Shown here piece after piece: positions 1-7,329 of a stretch of DNA of 9,801 nucleotides. The translations under genes were made by a program, and so were the position numbers. The notes beneath the pieces were generated by a model. The model was not told where the DNA came from and did not search any database. It saw nothing but the letters and a program-made list of their open reading frames with translations. The stretch covers positions 1-9,801 of the forward strand of contig JBAZJT010000037.1 of the NCBI GenBank assembly GCA_041651175.1, given 5' to 3'. The number at the start of each line of letters is the position of its first letter. Position 1 is the stretch's first letter. The stretch comes from Elusimicrobiales bacterium (lineage in GTDB: Bacteria; Elusimicrobiota; Elusimicrobia; Elusimicrobiales; Elusimicrobiaceae).

Positions 1-1
1 G

Positions 2-3000
2 TCCGCCGCCGCGCTGGCGGTCTCGGCCCTGCCGCCCGCATTCTCCGAATGCGGCAGCAGCCAGGGCCAGGCCTCCTATACCTATACCTGCGCCGCCGGG
101 CAGACAACCTCCGGCGTCGCGCCCGGCGGGACATCCTCCTCCGGCAATTACGGCGAGGCGACGTTTTCCGTCCCCGTCTCAGGCGCGTATGTTCCCACTA
201 TAGTGCCCAATCCTCCCTCTATTCCCCCCACGCCCGAGACGTGCCAGTTGCCTTCCACGGAGGCTCCGTCGGACTGTCCGCGGTGCTACGACGAGGCGTC
301 CGGCGGCGTTTTTGTCAGCGGCGACCCGGCGGTCTATGTCCCCAATTTCGCCGGGCCGGTGGATTTCCGGGTGTTTTATCTCAGCGACAACCAGGACGCC
401 GGCGACATCGGCAAGTCGTGGCGGCATTCGTTTGAATCATCGGTGCGGGTGTATTCGGCGGCGCGGCTGCTGGCTTCTGCCTCGGTTGCGGGCGGCTGGA
501 GCGATCCGTACTCACCCGGCGCCGTGATGGGCGCCTCCGGCATGGCCATCCCCGCCTCCGACCTGGAGACCGTCGCCGTCGTGCGCCCGCCGGACGGGCG
601 GCGGCTGCTGTATTTCCTCAATTCCTCCGGCCAGTGGGTTGCTCCGGCGGGCGAGAGCGCCGTTTTGTCGGTTTCCGGTTCCACCGCGGCGCCGTCGGGG
701 TTTGTGTGGAGCGCGGACGACAGGCTGGTTTATTCCTACGACGGCGCGGGGCGGCTGGTTTCGGTAACCGACCGCAACGGCTCGGCGCTTTTGCTGGGGT
801 ATTCCTCCGGCCTGCTGTCTTGGGTGAAAGACCCGGACGGGCGCGTACTTTACTCGTTTTCGCGCGACGGGGCGGGGCGGGTGTCTTCTGTAACCGACAT
901 CGGCGGGCGGGCGCATTATTTCGGCTACACCGGCTCCGGGCTGCTGGAGCGGCTTGAAGGGCCCGAGGGCGTGTCAACCTTCGGCTATCAGGGCTATTCC
1001 GTATCCGGGCTGGAGGGTTTTGCGGGCGGGTATTTCGCGCCGGGCGGCTGGGGGAACGCGGAGCTGCTTTCGCGCGTTACCCCGCCCGGCGGGCAGGTTA
1101 CAAGCTATGCTTACTCGGCGCCGGCGTACCGGGTGGACCATTCGCGGGACTGCAAATCCGTTCCGGCGTTCAACTACGCGGGCGCGGAGCGGTGCGCGCT
1201 GCTGGCGGGCGCGGCGGCTCCGGCGGACAAGGTGTATCTGGCGCCGCTTGCGCCGGCGGCGTCCGGCTATTATTTCGTGGACCGGGCGGCGTTTTCGGCG
1301 TGGTATTTCCCGCAGCGGTATTATTTAAGCTCCAAAACCGGGCCGCGGGGGACATACACCTATGAATATATCGTAGACGACCAGACCGGCGAGGGCGAAA
1401 CCCGCATCACGCCGCCGCTGGGCGGCAAAGAGGTGGTGCGGTGGAACAAGTCCAACGGCCATTTCCGGCGGGCGTACACGGTTGACGGCGCGGGCGGCAA
1501 GACGCTGTTCGCCTACGATTCGGCGAACAATCCGGTTCAGGTTACCGATCCCGCCGGCAATGTCCGCGGCTATGCGTGGGATGCGAAAAACCGGCTGACC
1601 GCCGCGACGGACCCGCTCAATAACCGGGTAAACATCGGCTACGACCCTTCGTCCGGCAACATCAGCTATTACGCCGACGCGAAGGGCAACACCGCGCATT
1701 TTTCGTACGACGGGAACGGCAACCTGTCGCGCATCACCGACGCGGCGGGGCAGTCAACCGATATAACCAATAACGCGCGCGGGCTGCCGCTGGCGATAAC
1801 CGACCCGATGGGCCATGCGGTAACAATCGGGCGGGACGGCTATGGCAACGCGACATCCGTAACCGACGCGCTGAACCGCAATTCCGGTTTCGCCTATGAC
1901 ATCATAGGCCGCGTAACGCGCATGACGGACCCGGCGGGCAAGGCGGTGGCTTTTACATACAACCCGGACAACACGCCCGACACGGTTACCGACGCCATCG
2001 GCGGCGTAACGCGCTACGGTTACGAGCCGGGCGGTTTTGAAACCGGCGCAAAGCGGCTTGTTTCGCTGACGGACGCCGCCAATCACGCGACGGGTTTCGC
2101 CTACGACGCGCAGGGCCGGTTGGCATCGGTAACGGATCCGCTCAATCATGCCGCCGCTTACGGCTACGACGCGGCGGGAAGGATCAGCGCGGCGACCGAC
2201 GCAAACGGCAGCAGCTTCGCATTCGCTTACGATATTTTGGCCCGTCTGACCTCCGCCACCGCCCCCGACGGTCAGACGACCTATGTTTATGACCTTGCAA
2301 ACAATCCCACGAGCATAGAGGACCCGCAAACAAAGTTGCAATTCGGCTATGACGCGGCGGGCCGGGTGACGGCAACAAGCGCGCAGGACAAAGCCGCAAA
2401 CCTCGGCGGCGCGTTCGCGTACACATACGACGCCGCCGGCAACCGGCTGGCGATGACGGCCTCCGGCTACACATGGAGCTACAGTTACGACGCGCTGAAC
2501 CGCCCCGTAACGATAACCGCGCCCGGCGGGACGCAGTTCCAGTTCACCTACGACGCCGCAGGCCGCAGAACGCGCATGGAGATGGGTACGGCGGTAGCGG
2601 CGGAATATGTTTACGACGCCGCCAATCAGCTTACCGGAATAATCTACCGCCGGAAACCCGATAACGCGGTAATCGCGCAGGTTGGCTACACATACGACAC
2701 TGCCGGCAACCGCGCAACCATGACCGACGATTTCGGGGCGCACACTTTCGGCTATGACGACCTACACCGCCTGACAAGCGCGGTCCACCCGTCCAGCGGC
2801 GCGCTGAGCGTGCAGTCCGAAACCTTCGCTTACGACGCGGTCGGCAACCGCACAAGCGACGCCGTGCGCGCCGGTTACGCCTATGACGCGGCGAACCGTC
2901 TGAATAGCGACAGCCAGTACACTTACGCATACGACAACAACGGCAACCTGACAACAAAAACGCGCGCATCCGATAACGCGCAGACCGCATACATCTACGA

Positions 3001-3943
3001 CGCGCAGAACCGCCTTACGCAAGTAAACCTGCCGTCGGGCTACAGCGAGGCGCTCCGTTACGACGCGACAGGCCGGAGAATCGCAAAAACGATAACGCAC
3101 AACGGCGAGACAATTCGCGAACAGCATTACATCTACGACGGCGAGGACATCGCATTTGTAACCGACGCCGCCGGCGCGTTGAAAAGCCTCTACACGCACG
3201 GTCCCGGCACCGACGAGCCGCTGATGTTAAAAAAAGGCGCAAGCGATTATTACCTCCTTGCCGACGGCCTTGGCAGCATAATAGCCATCGCCGACCAGTC
3301 CGGGAACATCGCAGAGCGCGCGCAATATCAGGCCTATGGCAAGCCCGTGTTCAGAAACGAGGTAACCGGCAGCACAAGCAGTTGGTCGCAGACGGGCAGT
3401 CTTTACAGCTACACCGCCCGGGAATGGGACGCCGAAACCGGACTGTTCTATTACCGCGCCAGGTACTACGCCCCCGACACCGGCAGATTCATCCAAAAAG
3501 ACCCCATAGGCTTCAACGGCGGCGATACGAACTTGTATGCGTATGTGTGGAATGACCCCTTAATATACACCGACCCATCCGGTGAATTTGGAATGGAGGA
3601 TATGCCGACATTGCCGCAAGGTTTCATAGATTTTTCGGCGGGATGGGGTGACTGGATCTGGTTTGGAGCCGGTCCATGGATTAGAAAGAGATTGGACATT
3701 GACACTGTTAATATATGTTCAGGGTATTACAATGCCGGACTTACGGCTGGTGCATTAACAGATGTTGCACTAGGCGCATATGCTACAGGATATAGAGTTA
3801 AAATTTCGATGCACGATCCTCATCATACATTTGGGTCTTTCGGTAGGTTGCCGCATTTACAAATTAATTGGTGGAAGTCTGGTGCGGCGGGTTCGGGATC
3901 AAAACCCATACGCATACCTATTCCGTGGGGGTTGCAAAGATAA
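2..3943 (+). CDS. Rhs/YD-repeat polymorphic toxin, 5'-partial (rhs-1, tip 1)
   Basis: Large secreted YD-repeat protein, 1313 codons in the window. The frame is open from base 2, so the true start lies upstream. GTG 203 is an internal codon, not the start. The first ~15 residues are Ala/Leu-rich, like the end of a signal peptide, and are followed by a Ser/Thr/Gly/Cys-rich linker. Residues ~100-150 resemble the DUF6531 region that opens many Rhs proteins. YD repeats of the Y-x-Y-D-x-x-G-R-L-x-x-x-x-D type run from ~residue 245 to ~1025. The RHS core follows (ADGLGSIIAIAD at ~1087; RARYYAPDTGRFIQKDPIGF just after), ending in DPSG at 1191-1194, the usual self-cleavage neighbourhood. Residues 1195-1313 form the AT-rich variable tip. 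By analogy with Rhs/Tc proteins, the YD array should form a shell enclosing the tip toxin. The family call is firm; the toxin activity is unknown. An immunity-type gene follows directly. Confidence 0.93.
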   Translation, partial: SAAALAVSALPPAFSECGSSQGQASYTYTCAAGQTTSGVAPGGTSSSGNYGEATFSVPVSGAYVPTIVPNPPSIPPTPETCQLPSTEAPSDCPRCYDEASGGVFVSGDPAVYVPNFAGPVDFRVFYLSDNQDAGDIGKSWRHSFESSVRVYSAARLLASASVAGGWSDPYSPGAVMGASGMAIPASDLETVAVVRPPDGRRLLYFLNSSGQWVAPAGESAVLSVSGSTAAPSGFVWSADDRLVYSYDGAGRLVSVTDRNGSALLLGYSSGLLSWVKDPDGRVLYSFSRDGAGRVSSVTDIGGRAHYFGYTGSGLLERLEGPEGVSTFGYQGYSVSGLEGFAGGYFAPGGWGNAELLSRVTPPGGQVTSYAYSAPAYRVDHSRDCKSVPAFNYAGAERCALLAGAAAPADKVYLAPLAPAASGYYFVDRAAFSAWYFPQRYYLSSKTGPRGTYTYEYIVDDQTGEGETRITPPLGGKEVVRWNKSNGHFRRAYTVDGAGGKTLFAYDSANNPVQVTDPAGNVRGYAWDAKNRLTAATDPLNNRVNIGYDPSSGNISYYADAKGNTAHFSYDGNGNLSRITDAAGQSTDITNNARGLPLAITDPMGHAVTIGRDGYGNATSVTDALNRNSGFAYDIIGRVTRMTDPAGKAVAFTYNPDNTPDTVTDAIGGVTRYGYEPGGFETGAKRLVSLTDAANHATGFAYDAQGRLASVTDPLNHAAAYGYDAAGRISAATDANGSSFAFAYDILARLTSATAPDGQTTYVYDLANNPTSIEDPQTKLQFGYDAAGRVTATSAQDKAANLGGAFAYTYDAAGNRLAMTASGYTWSYSYDALNRPVTITAPGGTQFQFTYDAAGRRTRMEMGTAVAAEYVYDAANQLTGIIYRRKPDNAVIAQVGYTYDTAGNRATMTDDFGAHTFGYDDLHRLTSAVHPSSGALSVQSETFAYDAVGNRTSDAVRAGYAYDAANRLNSDSQYTYAYDNNGNLTTKTRASDNAQTAYIYDAQNRLTQVNLPSGYSEALRYDATGRRIAKTITHNGETIREQHYIYDGEDIAFVTDAAGALKSLYTHGPGTDEPLMLKKGASDYYLLADGLGSIIAIADQSGNIAERAQYQAYGKPVFRNEVTGSTSSWSQTGSLYSYTAREWDAETGLFYYRARYYAPDTGRFIQKDPIGFNGGDTNLYAYVWNDPLIYTDPSGEFGMEDMPTLPQGFIDFSAGWGDWIWFGAGPWIRKRLDIDTVNICSGYYNAGLTAGALTDVALGAYATGYRVKISMHDPHHTFGSFGRLPHLQINWWKSGAAGSGSKPIRIPIPWGLQR
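227..673 (+). repeat. N-terminal rhs module, copy 1 (direct repeat with 9355-9801)
   Basis: This block is repeated in the same orientation at 9355-9801 with a constant offset of 9128 bp and no indels. I count about 16 mismatches over 447 bp (~96% identity). The repeat continues past the window end, so its full length is unknown. It starts at CCCACGCCCGAGACG. Upstream of that point the two rhs genes share nothing obvious. Confidence 0.9.
1436..3785 (+). repeat. Rhs core direct repeat, copy 1
   Basis: This is the master core copy inside rhs-1. It aligns without indels to 4503-6852 (offset 3067). Its 3' part, 2536-3553, aligns to 7386-8403 (offset 4850). Against copy 2 I count about 35 amino-acid differences over ~719 residues (~95%). 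Many further nucleotide differences are synonymous. The similarity to copy 2 continues past DPSG through the pre-toxin half of the tip and stops near 3785. Confidence 0.92.
3584..3940 (+). other. Variable C-terminal tip 1: pre-toxin segment plus putative toxin
   Basis: 119 codons after DPSG. The first ~65 residues (to about 3785) are shared with tip 2 and contain GFIDFSAGWGDWIWFGAGPW, a linker/pre-toxin pattern seen in front of many Rhs toxins, then a conserved VNxCS and AGALTDVA stretch. The last ~50 residues are unique. They hold a His cluster (HDPHH), a second patch LPHLQINWW, then GSGSKPIRIPIPW. The His/Trp pattern suggests a small enzymatic domain, possibly a nuclease. That is inference from motif appearance only; I cannot assign a family. 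Confidence 0.6.
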
Positions 3944-3948
3944 AGGAG
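3943..3948 (+). promoter_or_regulatory. Ribosome binding site for the tip-1 immunity gene
   Basis: AAGGAG overlaps the last base of the rhs-1 stop codon. It lies 6 nt before ATG 3955 and only 3 nt before ATG 3952, which favours 3955. It argues against the much longer in-frame start at 3868 inside rhs-1. Confidence 0.7.
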
Positions 3949-3954
3949 AGCATG

Positions 3955-4422
3955 ATGCATACCAAAAAACTGCAATTTATCAACTTGGATGAGATACAAA
4001 AGCTGACCGACATAATACATGATATGTGGTTTAATACTGATTGGATAATATTTAATCAGGCGGAGTCTATCTTGACGATTCCATTTGGAGAAGTCCAATA
4101 CTCCAAAGCGAGAATGGTTGCAAATTATGTGCTTCTTCGTAAATACACTGCAGTTGTTGCAAAGAGTTGCTTACGTGTTCACAATGTAAAGCATTACGAG
4201 TTGTTCGATCGGTCCAAAATCGGGACATACGATTTCAACGACATCAAATATTTGAATGGACATATCACTATTACTACATGCGAAGATTTAACAATTGACG
4301 TGGCTTCAGATGAATTCATGATTGAAATCGAGCGCACTGACGAAATTATCGGTGAATATCAATTTCGCTTAATACTTGGGATAGAATGCGGAGTAAATCT
4401 AAAGTTCGATTCAAAAATATGA
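3955..4422 (+). CDS. Putative immunity protein for tip 1 (hypothetical, 155 aa)
   Basis: A small soluble protein encoded 11 nt after the rhs-1 stop, the position where Rhs immunity genes sit. ATG 3955 is preferred because AAGGAG lies 6 nt upstream. ATG 3952 would add one Met. The N-terminus has LDEIQKLTDIIHDMWFNTDW followed by a strand-like ILTIPFGEV. The C-terminal half alternates strand-like segments (HITITTCEDLTIDVASDEF, then FMIEIERTDEIIGEYQFRLI). There is no signal peptide or membrane helix, as expected for a cytosolic inhibitor of a cytosolic toxin. I do not recognise a named family; the immunity role is inferred from position. Its stop codon overlaps the start of orphan rhs-2 as ATGA. 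Base composition is AT-rich compared with the core. Confidence 0.75.
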   Translation: MHTKKLQFINLDEIQKLTDIIHDMWFNTDWIIFNQAESILTIPFGEVQYSKARMVANYVLLRKYTAVVAKSCLRVHNVKHYELFDRSKIGTYDFNDIKYLNGHITITTCEDLTIDVASDEFMIEIERTDEIIGEYQFRLILGIECGVNLKFDSKI

Positions 4423-6995
4423 ATGATTCTCCAAAAATGTTTCGACATCTCCTTTTACCCAAAGCATCATCTATTTTATTGGGATACAGTGGCAGCGAGA
4501 TTGTGCGGTGGAACAAGTCCAACGGCCATTTCCGGCGGGCATACACGGTTGACGGCGCGGGTGGCAAGACGCTGTTCGCCTACGATTCGGCCAACAATCC
4601 GGTTCAGGTTACCGATCCCGCCGGCAACATCCGCGGCTATGCGTGGGACGCGAAAAACCGGCTGACCGCCGCGACGGACCCGCTCAATAACCGGATAAAC
4701 ATCGGCTACGACCCTTCATCCGGCAACATCAGCTATTACGCCGACGCGAAGGGCAACACCGCGCATTTTTCGTACGACGCAAACGGCAACCTGTCGCGCA
4801 TCACCGACGCGGCGGGGCAGTCAACCGATATAACCAACAACGCGCGCGGGCTGCCGCTGGCGATAACCGATCCGCTGGGCCATTCGGTAACAATCGGGCG
4901 GGACGGCTATGGCAATGCAACATCCGTAACCGACGCGCTGAACCGCAATTCCGGTTTCGCCTATGACGTTATAGGCCGCGTAACGCGCATGACGGACCCG
5001 GCGGGCATGGCGGTGGCTTTTACATACAACCCGGACAACACGCCCGACACGGTTACCGACGCCATCGGCGGCGTAACGCGCTACGGCTACGAGCCGGGCG
5101 GTTTCGAGACGGGCGCAAAGCGGCTTGTTTCGCTGACGGACGCCGCCAATCACGCGACGGGTTTCGGCTACGACGCGCAGGGCCGGTTGGCATCGGTAAC
5201 GGATCCGCTCAATCATGCCGCCGCTTACGGCTACGACGCGGCGGGAAGGATCAGCGCGGCGACTGACGCAAACGGCAGCAGCTTCGCATTCGCTTACGAT
5301 ATTCTGGGCCGGCTGGCATCCGCCACCGCCCCCGACGGGCAGACGACCTACGGCTACGACCTCGCAAACAACCTCACAAGCATAGAGGACCCGCGGACAA
5401 AGTTGCAATTCGGCTATGACGCGGCGGGCCGGGTAACGGCAACAAGCGCGCAGGACAAGATTGCAAACCTCGGCGGCGCGTTCACCTACACATACGACGC
5501 CGCCGGGAACCGGCTGGCGATGACGACCTCCGGCTACACATGGAGCTACAGTTACGACGCGCTGAACCGCCCCGTAACGATAACCGCCCCCGGCGGGACG
5601 CAGTTCCAGTTCACCTACGACGCCGCAGGCCGCAGAACGCGCATGGAGATGGGTACGGCGGTAGCGGCGGAATATGTTTACGACGCCGCCAATCAGCTTA
5701 CCGGAATAACCTACCGCCGCAAAACCGACAATGCGGTAATAGCGCAGACCGGCTACACATACGACAACGCCGGCAACCGCGCAACCATGGCTGACGATTT
5801 CGGGGCGCACACTTTCGGCTATGACGACCTGCACCGTCTGACAAGCGCGGTTCACCCGTCCAGTGGCGCGCTGACGACGCAGTCCGAGACCTTCGCCTAC
5901 GACGCGGTGGGCAACCGCACAAGCGACGCCGTGCGCTCCGGTTACGCCTATGACGCGGCAAACCGTCTGAACAGCGACAGCCAGTATACTTACGCATACG
6001 ACAACAACGGCAACCTGACAACAAAAACGCGCGCATCCGACAACGCGCAGACCGCATACATCTACGACGCGCAGAACCGCCTTACGCAAGTAAACCTGCC
6101 GTCGGGCTACAGCGAGACGCTCCGTTACGACGCGACAGGCCGGAGAATCGCAAAAACGATAACGCACAACGGCGAGACAATCCGGGCGCAGCACTACATC
6201 TACGACGGCGAGGACATCGCATTTGTAACCGACGCCGCCGGCGCGTTGAAAAGCCTGTATACGCACGGCCCCGGCACGGATGAGCCGCTGATGTTGCGCA
6301 AGGGAGCAAGCGATTATTATTTGCTGGCGGACGGCCTTGGCAGCATAATCGCCATCGCCGACCAGACGGGGAACATCGCAGAGCGCGTGCAATACCAGGC
6401 GTACGGCAAGCCCGTGTTCAGAAACGAGGTAACCGGCAGCACAAGCGCCTGGTCGCAGACGAGCAGTCTTTACAGCTACACCGCCCGGGAATGGGACGCC
6501 GAAACCGGCCTGTTCTATTACCGCGCCAGATACTACGCCCCCGACATAGGCAGATTTATCCAAAAAGATCCGATTGGATTCAACGGCGGAGATGTTAATT
6601 TGTATGCGTATGTGTGGAATGACCCCTTGATATACACCGACCCATATGGCGAATTTGGAATGGAGGATATGCCGACATTGCCGCAAGGTTTCATAGATTT
6701 TTCGGCGGGATGGGGTGACTGGATCTGGTTTGGAGCCGGTCCATGGATTAGAAAGAGATTTGACATTGGCAATGTTAATATGTGTTCTGAGTCTTATACT
6801 GCCGGACTTGCGGCTGGTGCATTAACAGATGTTGCGATTGGTGGATATTATGGAATGCGACGAGGCGGTTTTTTGAATTCCAATCGTTATCTGCGAATTG
6901 GTGTTGGAAAAGATGAGGGGCGATATGTGTTCAGAGTAGTTGGCGACTTTACAAAAGGCAAGCACATCGACATATTGAAAGGACCACGCTTCTAG
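4419..6995 (+). CDS. Orphan Rhs core fragment with tip 2 (rhs-2, 858 aa)
   Basis: A displaced rhs 3' end that keeps an intact reading frame. ATG 4419 overlaps the upstream stop (ATGA). An in-frame ATG at 4386 is possible. Neither has a convincing Shine-Dalgarno, so translation would depend on coupling. Residues 1-28 are an AT-rich leader with no clear signal peptide. From residue 29 (base 4503) the protein matches rhs-1 at about 95%, starting mid-array at VRWNKSNG, through YD repeats and the RHS core to DPYG at 741-744. Tip 2 is residues 745-858. It lacks the signal and DUF6531-like region, so alone it is unlikely to be exported. The most likely role is a tip reservoir for recombination into the full-length gene. 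There are no stops or frameshifts over 2.6 kb. An immunity-type gene follows 10 nt after its stop. Confidence 0.85.
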   Translation: MNDSPKMFRHLLLPKASSILLGYSGSEIVRWNKSNGHFRRAYTVDGAGGKTLFAYDSANNPVQVTDPAGNIRGYAWDAKNRLTAATDPLNNRINIGYDPSSGNISYYADAKGNTAHFSYDANGNLSRITDAAGQSTDITNNARGLPLAITDPLGHSVTIGRDGYGNATSVTDALNRNSGFAYDVIGRVTRMTDPAGMAVAFTYNPDNTPDTVTDAIGGVTRYGYEPGGFETGAKRLVSLTDAANHATGFGYDAQGRLASVTDPLNHAAAYGYDAAGRISAATDANGSSFAFAYDILGRLASATAPDGQTTYGYDLANNLTSIEDPRTKLQFGYDAAGRVTATSAQDKIANLGGAFTYTYDAAGNRLAMTTSGYTWSYSYDALNRPVTITAPGGTQFQFTYDAAGRRTRMEMGTAVAAEYVYDAANQLTGITYRRKTDNAVIAQTGYTYDNAGNRATMADDFGAHTFGYDDLHRLTSAVHPSSGALTTQSETFAYDAVGNRTSDAVRSGYAYDAANRLNSDSQYTYAYDNNGNLTTKTRASDNAQTAYIYDAQNRLTQVNLPSGYSETLRYDATGRRIAKTITHNGETIRAQHYIYDGEDIAFVTDAAGALKSLYTHGPGTDEPLMLRKGASDYYLLADGLGSIIAIADQTGNIAERVQYQAYGKPVFRNEVTGSTSAWSQTSSLYSYTAREWDAETGLFYYRARYYAPDIGRFIQKDPIGFNGGDVNLYAYVWNDPLIYTDPYGEFGMEDMPTLPQGFIDFSAGWGDWIWFGAGPWIRKRFDIGNVNMCSESYTAGLAAGALTDVAIGGYYGMRRGGFLNSNRYLRIGVGKDEGRYVFRVVGDFTKGKHIDILKGPRF
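4503..6852 (+). repeat. Rhs core direct repeat, copy 2
   Basis: Homologous to 1436-3785 at a fixed offset of 3067 bp. The left boundary is abrupt: before GTGCGGTGG at 4503 the sequence is an AT-rich leader unrelated to rhs-1. The right boundary lies inside the tip, where the shared pre-toxin segment ends. The part from about 5603 to 6620 also matches copy 3 (offset 1783). Confidence 0.92.
6651..6992 (+). other. Variable C-terminal tip 2: shared pre-toxin segment plus putative toxin
   Basis: 114 codons after DPYG. The first ~65 residues are nearly identical to tip 1 (GFIDFSAGWGDWIWFGAGPW, VNxCS, AGALTDVA). The last ~50 residues are unrelated to tip 1. They include GGFLNSNRYLRIGVGKDEGR, then YVFRVVGDF and a terminal HIDILKG. 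This is an Arg/Lys-rich, strand-rich small domain with one late His. A small ribonuclease-type fold would fit, but I cannot name a family and the activity is unproven. Confidence 0.6.
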
Positions 6996-6999
6996 GAGG
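6994..6999 (+). promoter_or_regulatory. Strong ribosome binding site for the tip-2 immunity gene
   Basis: AGGAGG overlaps the rhs-2 TAG stop and is spaced 6 nt from ATG 7006. It fixes the start there rather than at the TTG at 7000. Confidence 0.85.
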
Positions 7000-7005
7000 T
7001 TGTAT

Positions 7006-7326
7006 ATGAAAGAATTCCATGATACATGCATAAATAGATTGCAGGAGATGTTAAAGGAATTTCCAGTTAAGGGGACAGTTTCCTTTGAAAAAATAAAGGG
7101 AAAACATAAGGACTATTACATGGCATCTGTGACGGTAACAGGGCATGTTATAGTCGTTTATCTATATCCTGATGATAAAGAGGCAGGGTTTAAAGTTGAT
7201 GGCTGGGATTGGATAATGTTGGAAAAATACGATTACGATTCACCCGATAAACTAATATCGGCATTAGTGGCAAAGCTACGAAAGGTATTGCAGGATTTTA
7301 CAGGAGAGCAAAACAAAGGGATATAA
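7006..7326 (+). CDS. Putative immunity protein for tip 2 (hypothetical, 106 aa)
   Basis: A small, charged, soluble protein encoded 10 nt after orphan rhs-2, in the immunity position. ATG 7006 has an ideal AGGAGG site; an upstream in-frame TTG at 7000 lies inside the spacing region and is not used. The N-terminus is amphipathic helix-like (KEFHDTCINRLQEMLKEF). The middle is strand-rich (GTVSFEKIKG, then YYMASVTVTGHVIVVYLY) and a helix-like C-terminal part includes DKLISALVAKLRKVLQDF. There is no signal peptide or membrane segment. I do not recognise the family. The immunity role is inferred from gene order alone. Codon use is AT-rich, unlike the flanking core. Confidence 0.78.
   Translation: MKEFHDTCINRLQEMLKEFPVKGTVSFEKIKGKHKDYYMASVTVTGHVIVVYLYPDDKEAGFKVDGWDWIMLEKYDYDSPDKLISALVAKLRKVLQDFTGEQNKGI
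7315..7320 (+). promoter_or_regulatory. Possible ribosome binding site for orphan rhs-3
   Basis: AAAGGG lies 9 nt before ATG 7330, inside the end of the tip-2 immunity gene. It is moderate in quality. The 3-nt gap between the genes also allows translational coupling. Confidence 0.4.
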
Positions 7327-7329
7327 GGC

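Noticed and set aside
203..205. GTG 203 as the start of rhs-1
   Set aside because: The frame is open back to base 2, the upstream residues look like a signal peptide end plus linker, and no RBS precedes the GTG.
725..3100. Short periodic repeats as a CRISPR or DNA tandem array
   Set aside because: The periodicity is protein-level YD repeats of varying spacing and sequence inside an intact reading frame, with no identical repeats or spacers.
3229..3240. A7 tract (TTAAAAAAAGGC) as a programmed frameshift site before the tip, also at 8077-8088
   Set aside because: The zero frame already encodes the conserved RHS core and tip. Copy 2 lacks the tract (TTGCGCAAGGGA) without consequence, and no downstream structure is evident.
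3868..3954. Longer N-terminus for the tip-1 immunity gene starting inside rhs-1
   Set aside because: The extension overlaps the toxin coding sequence and has no RBS, while ATG 3955 has AAGGAG at good spacing.
4821..6686. 621-codon open frame on the minus strand opposite rhs-2 (and a similar 329-codon one at 1754-2743)
   Set aside because: These are shadows of the GC-rich YD-repeat coding strand. The translation is Val/Arg/Cys/Gly-rich and repetitive, has no family features, and recurs wherever the core recurs.
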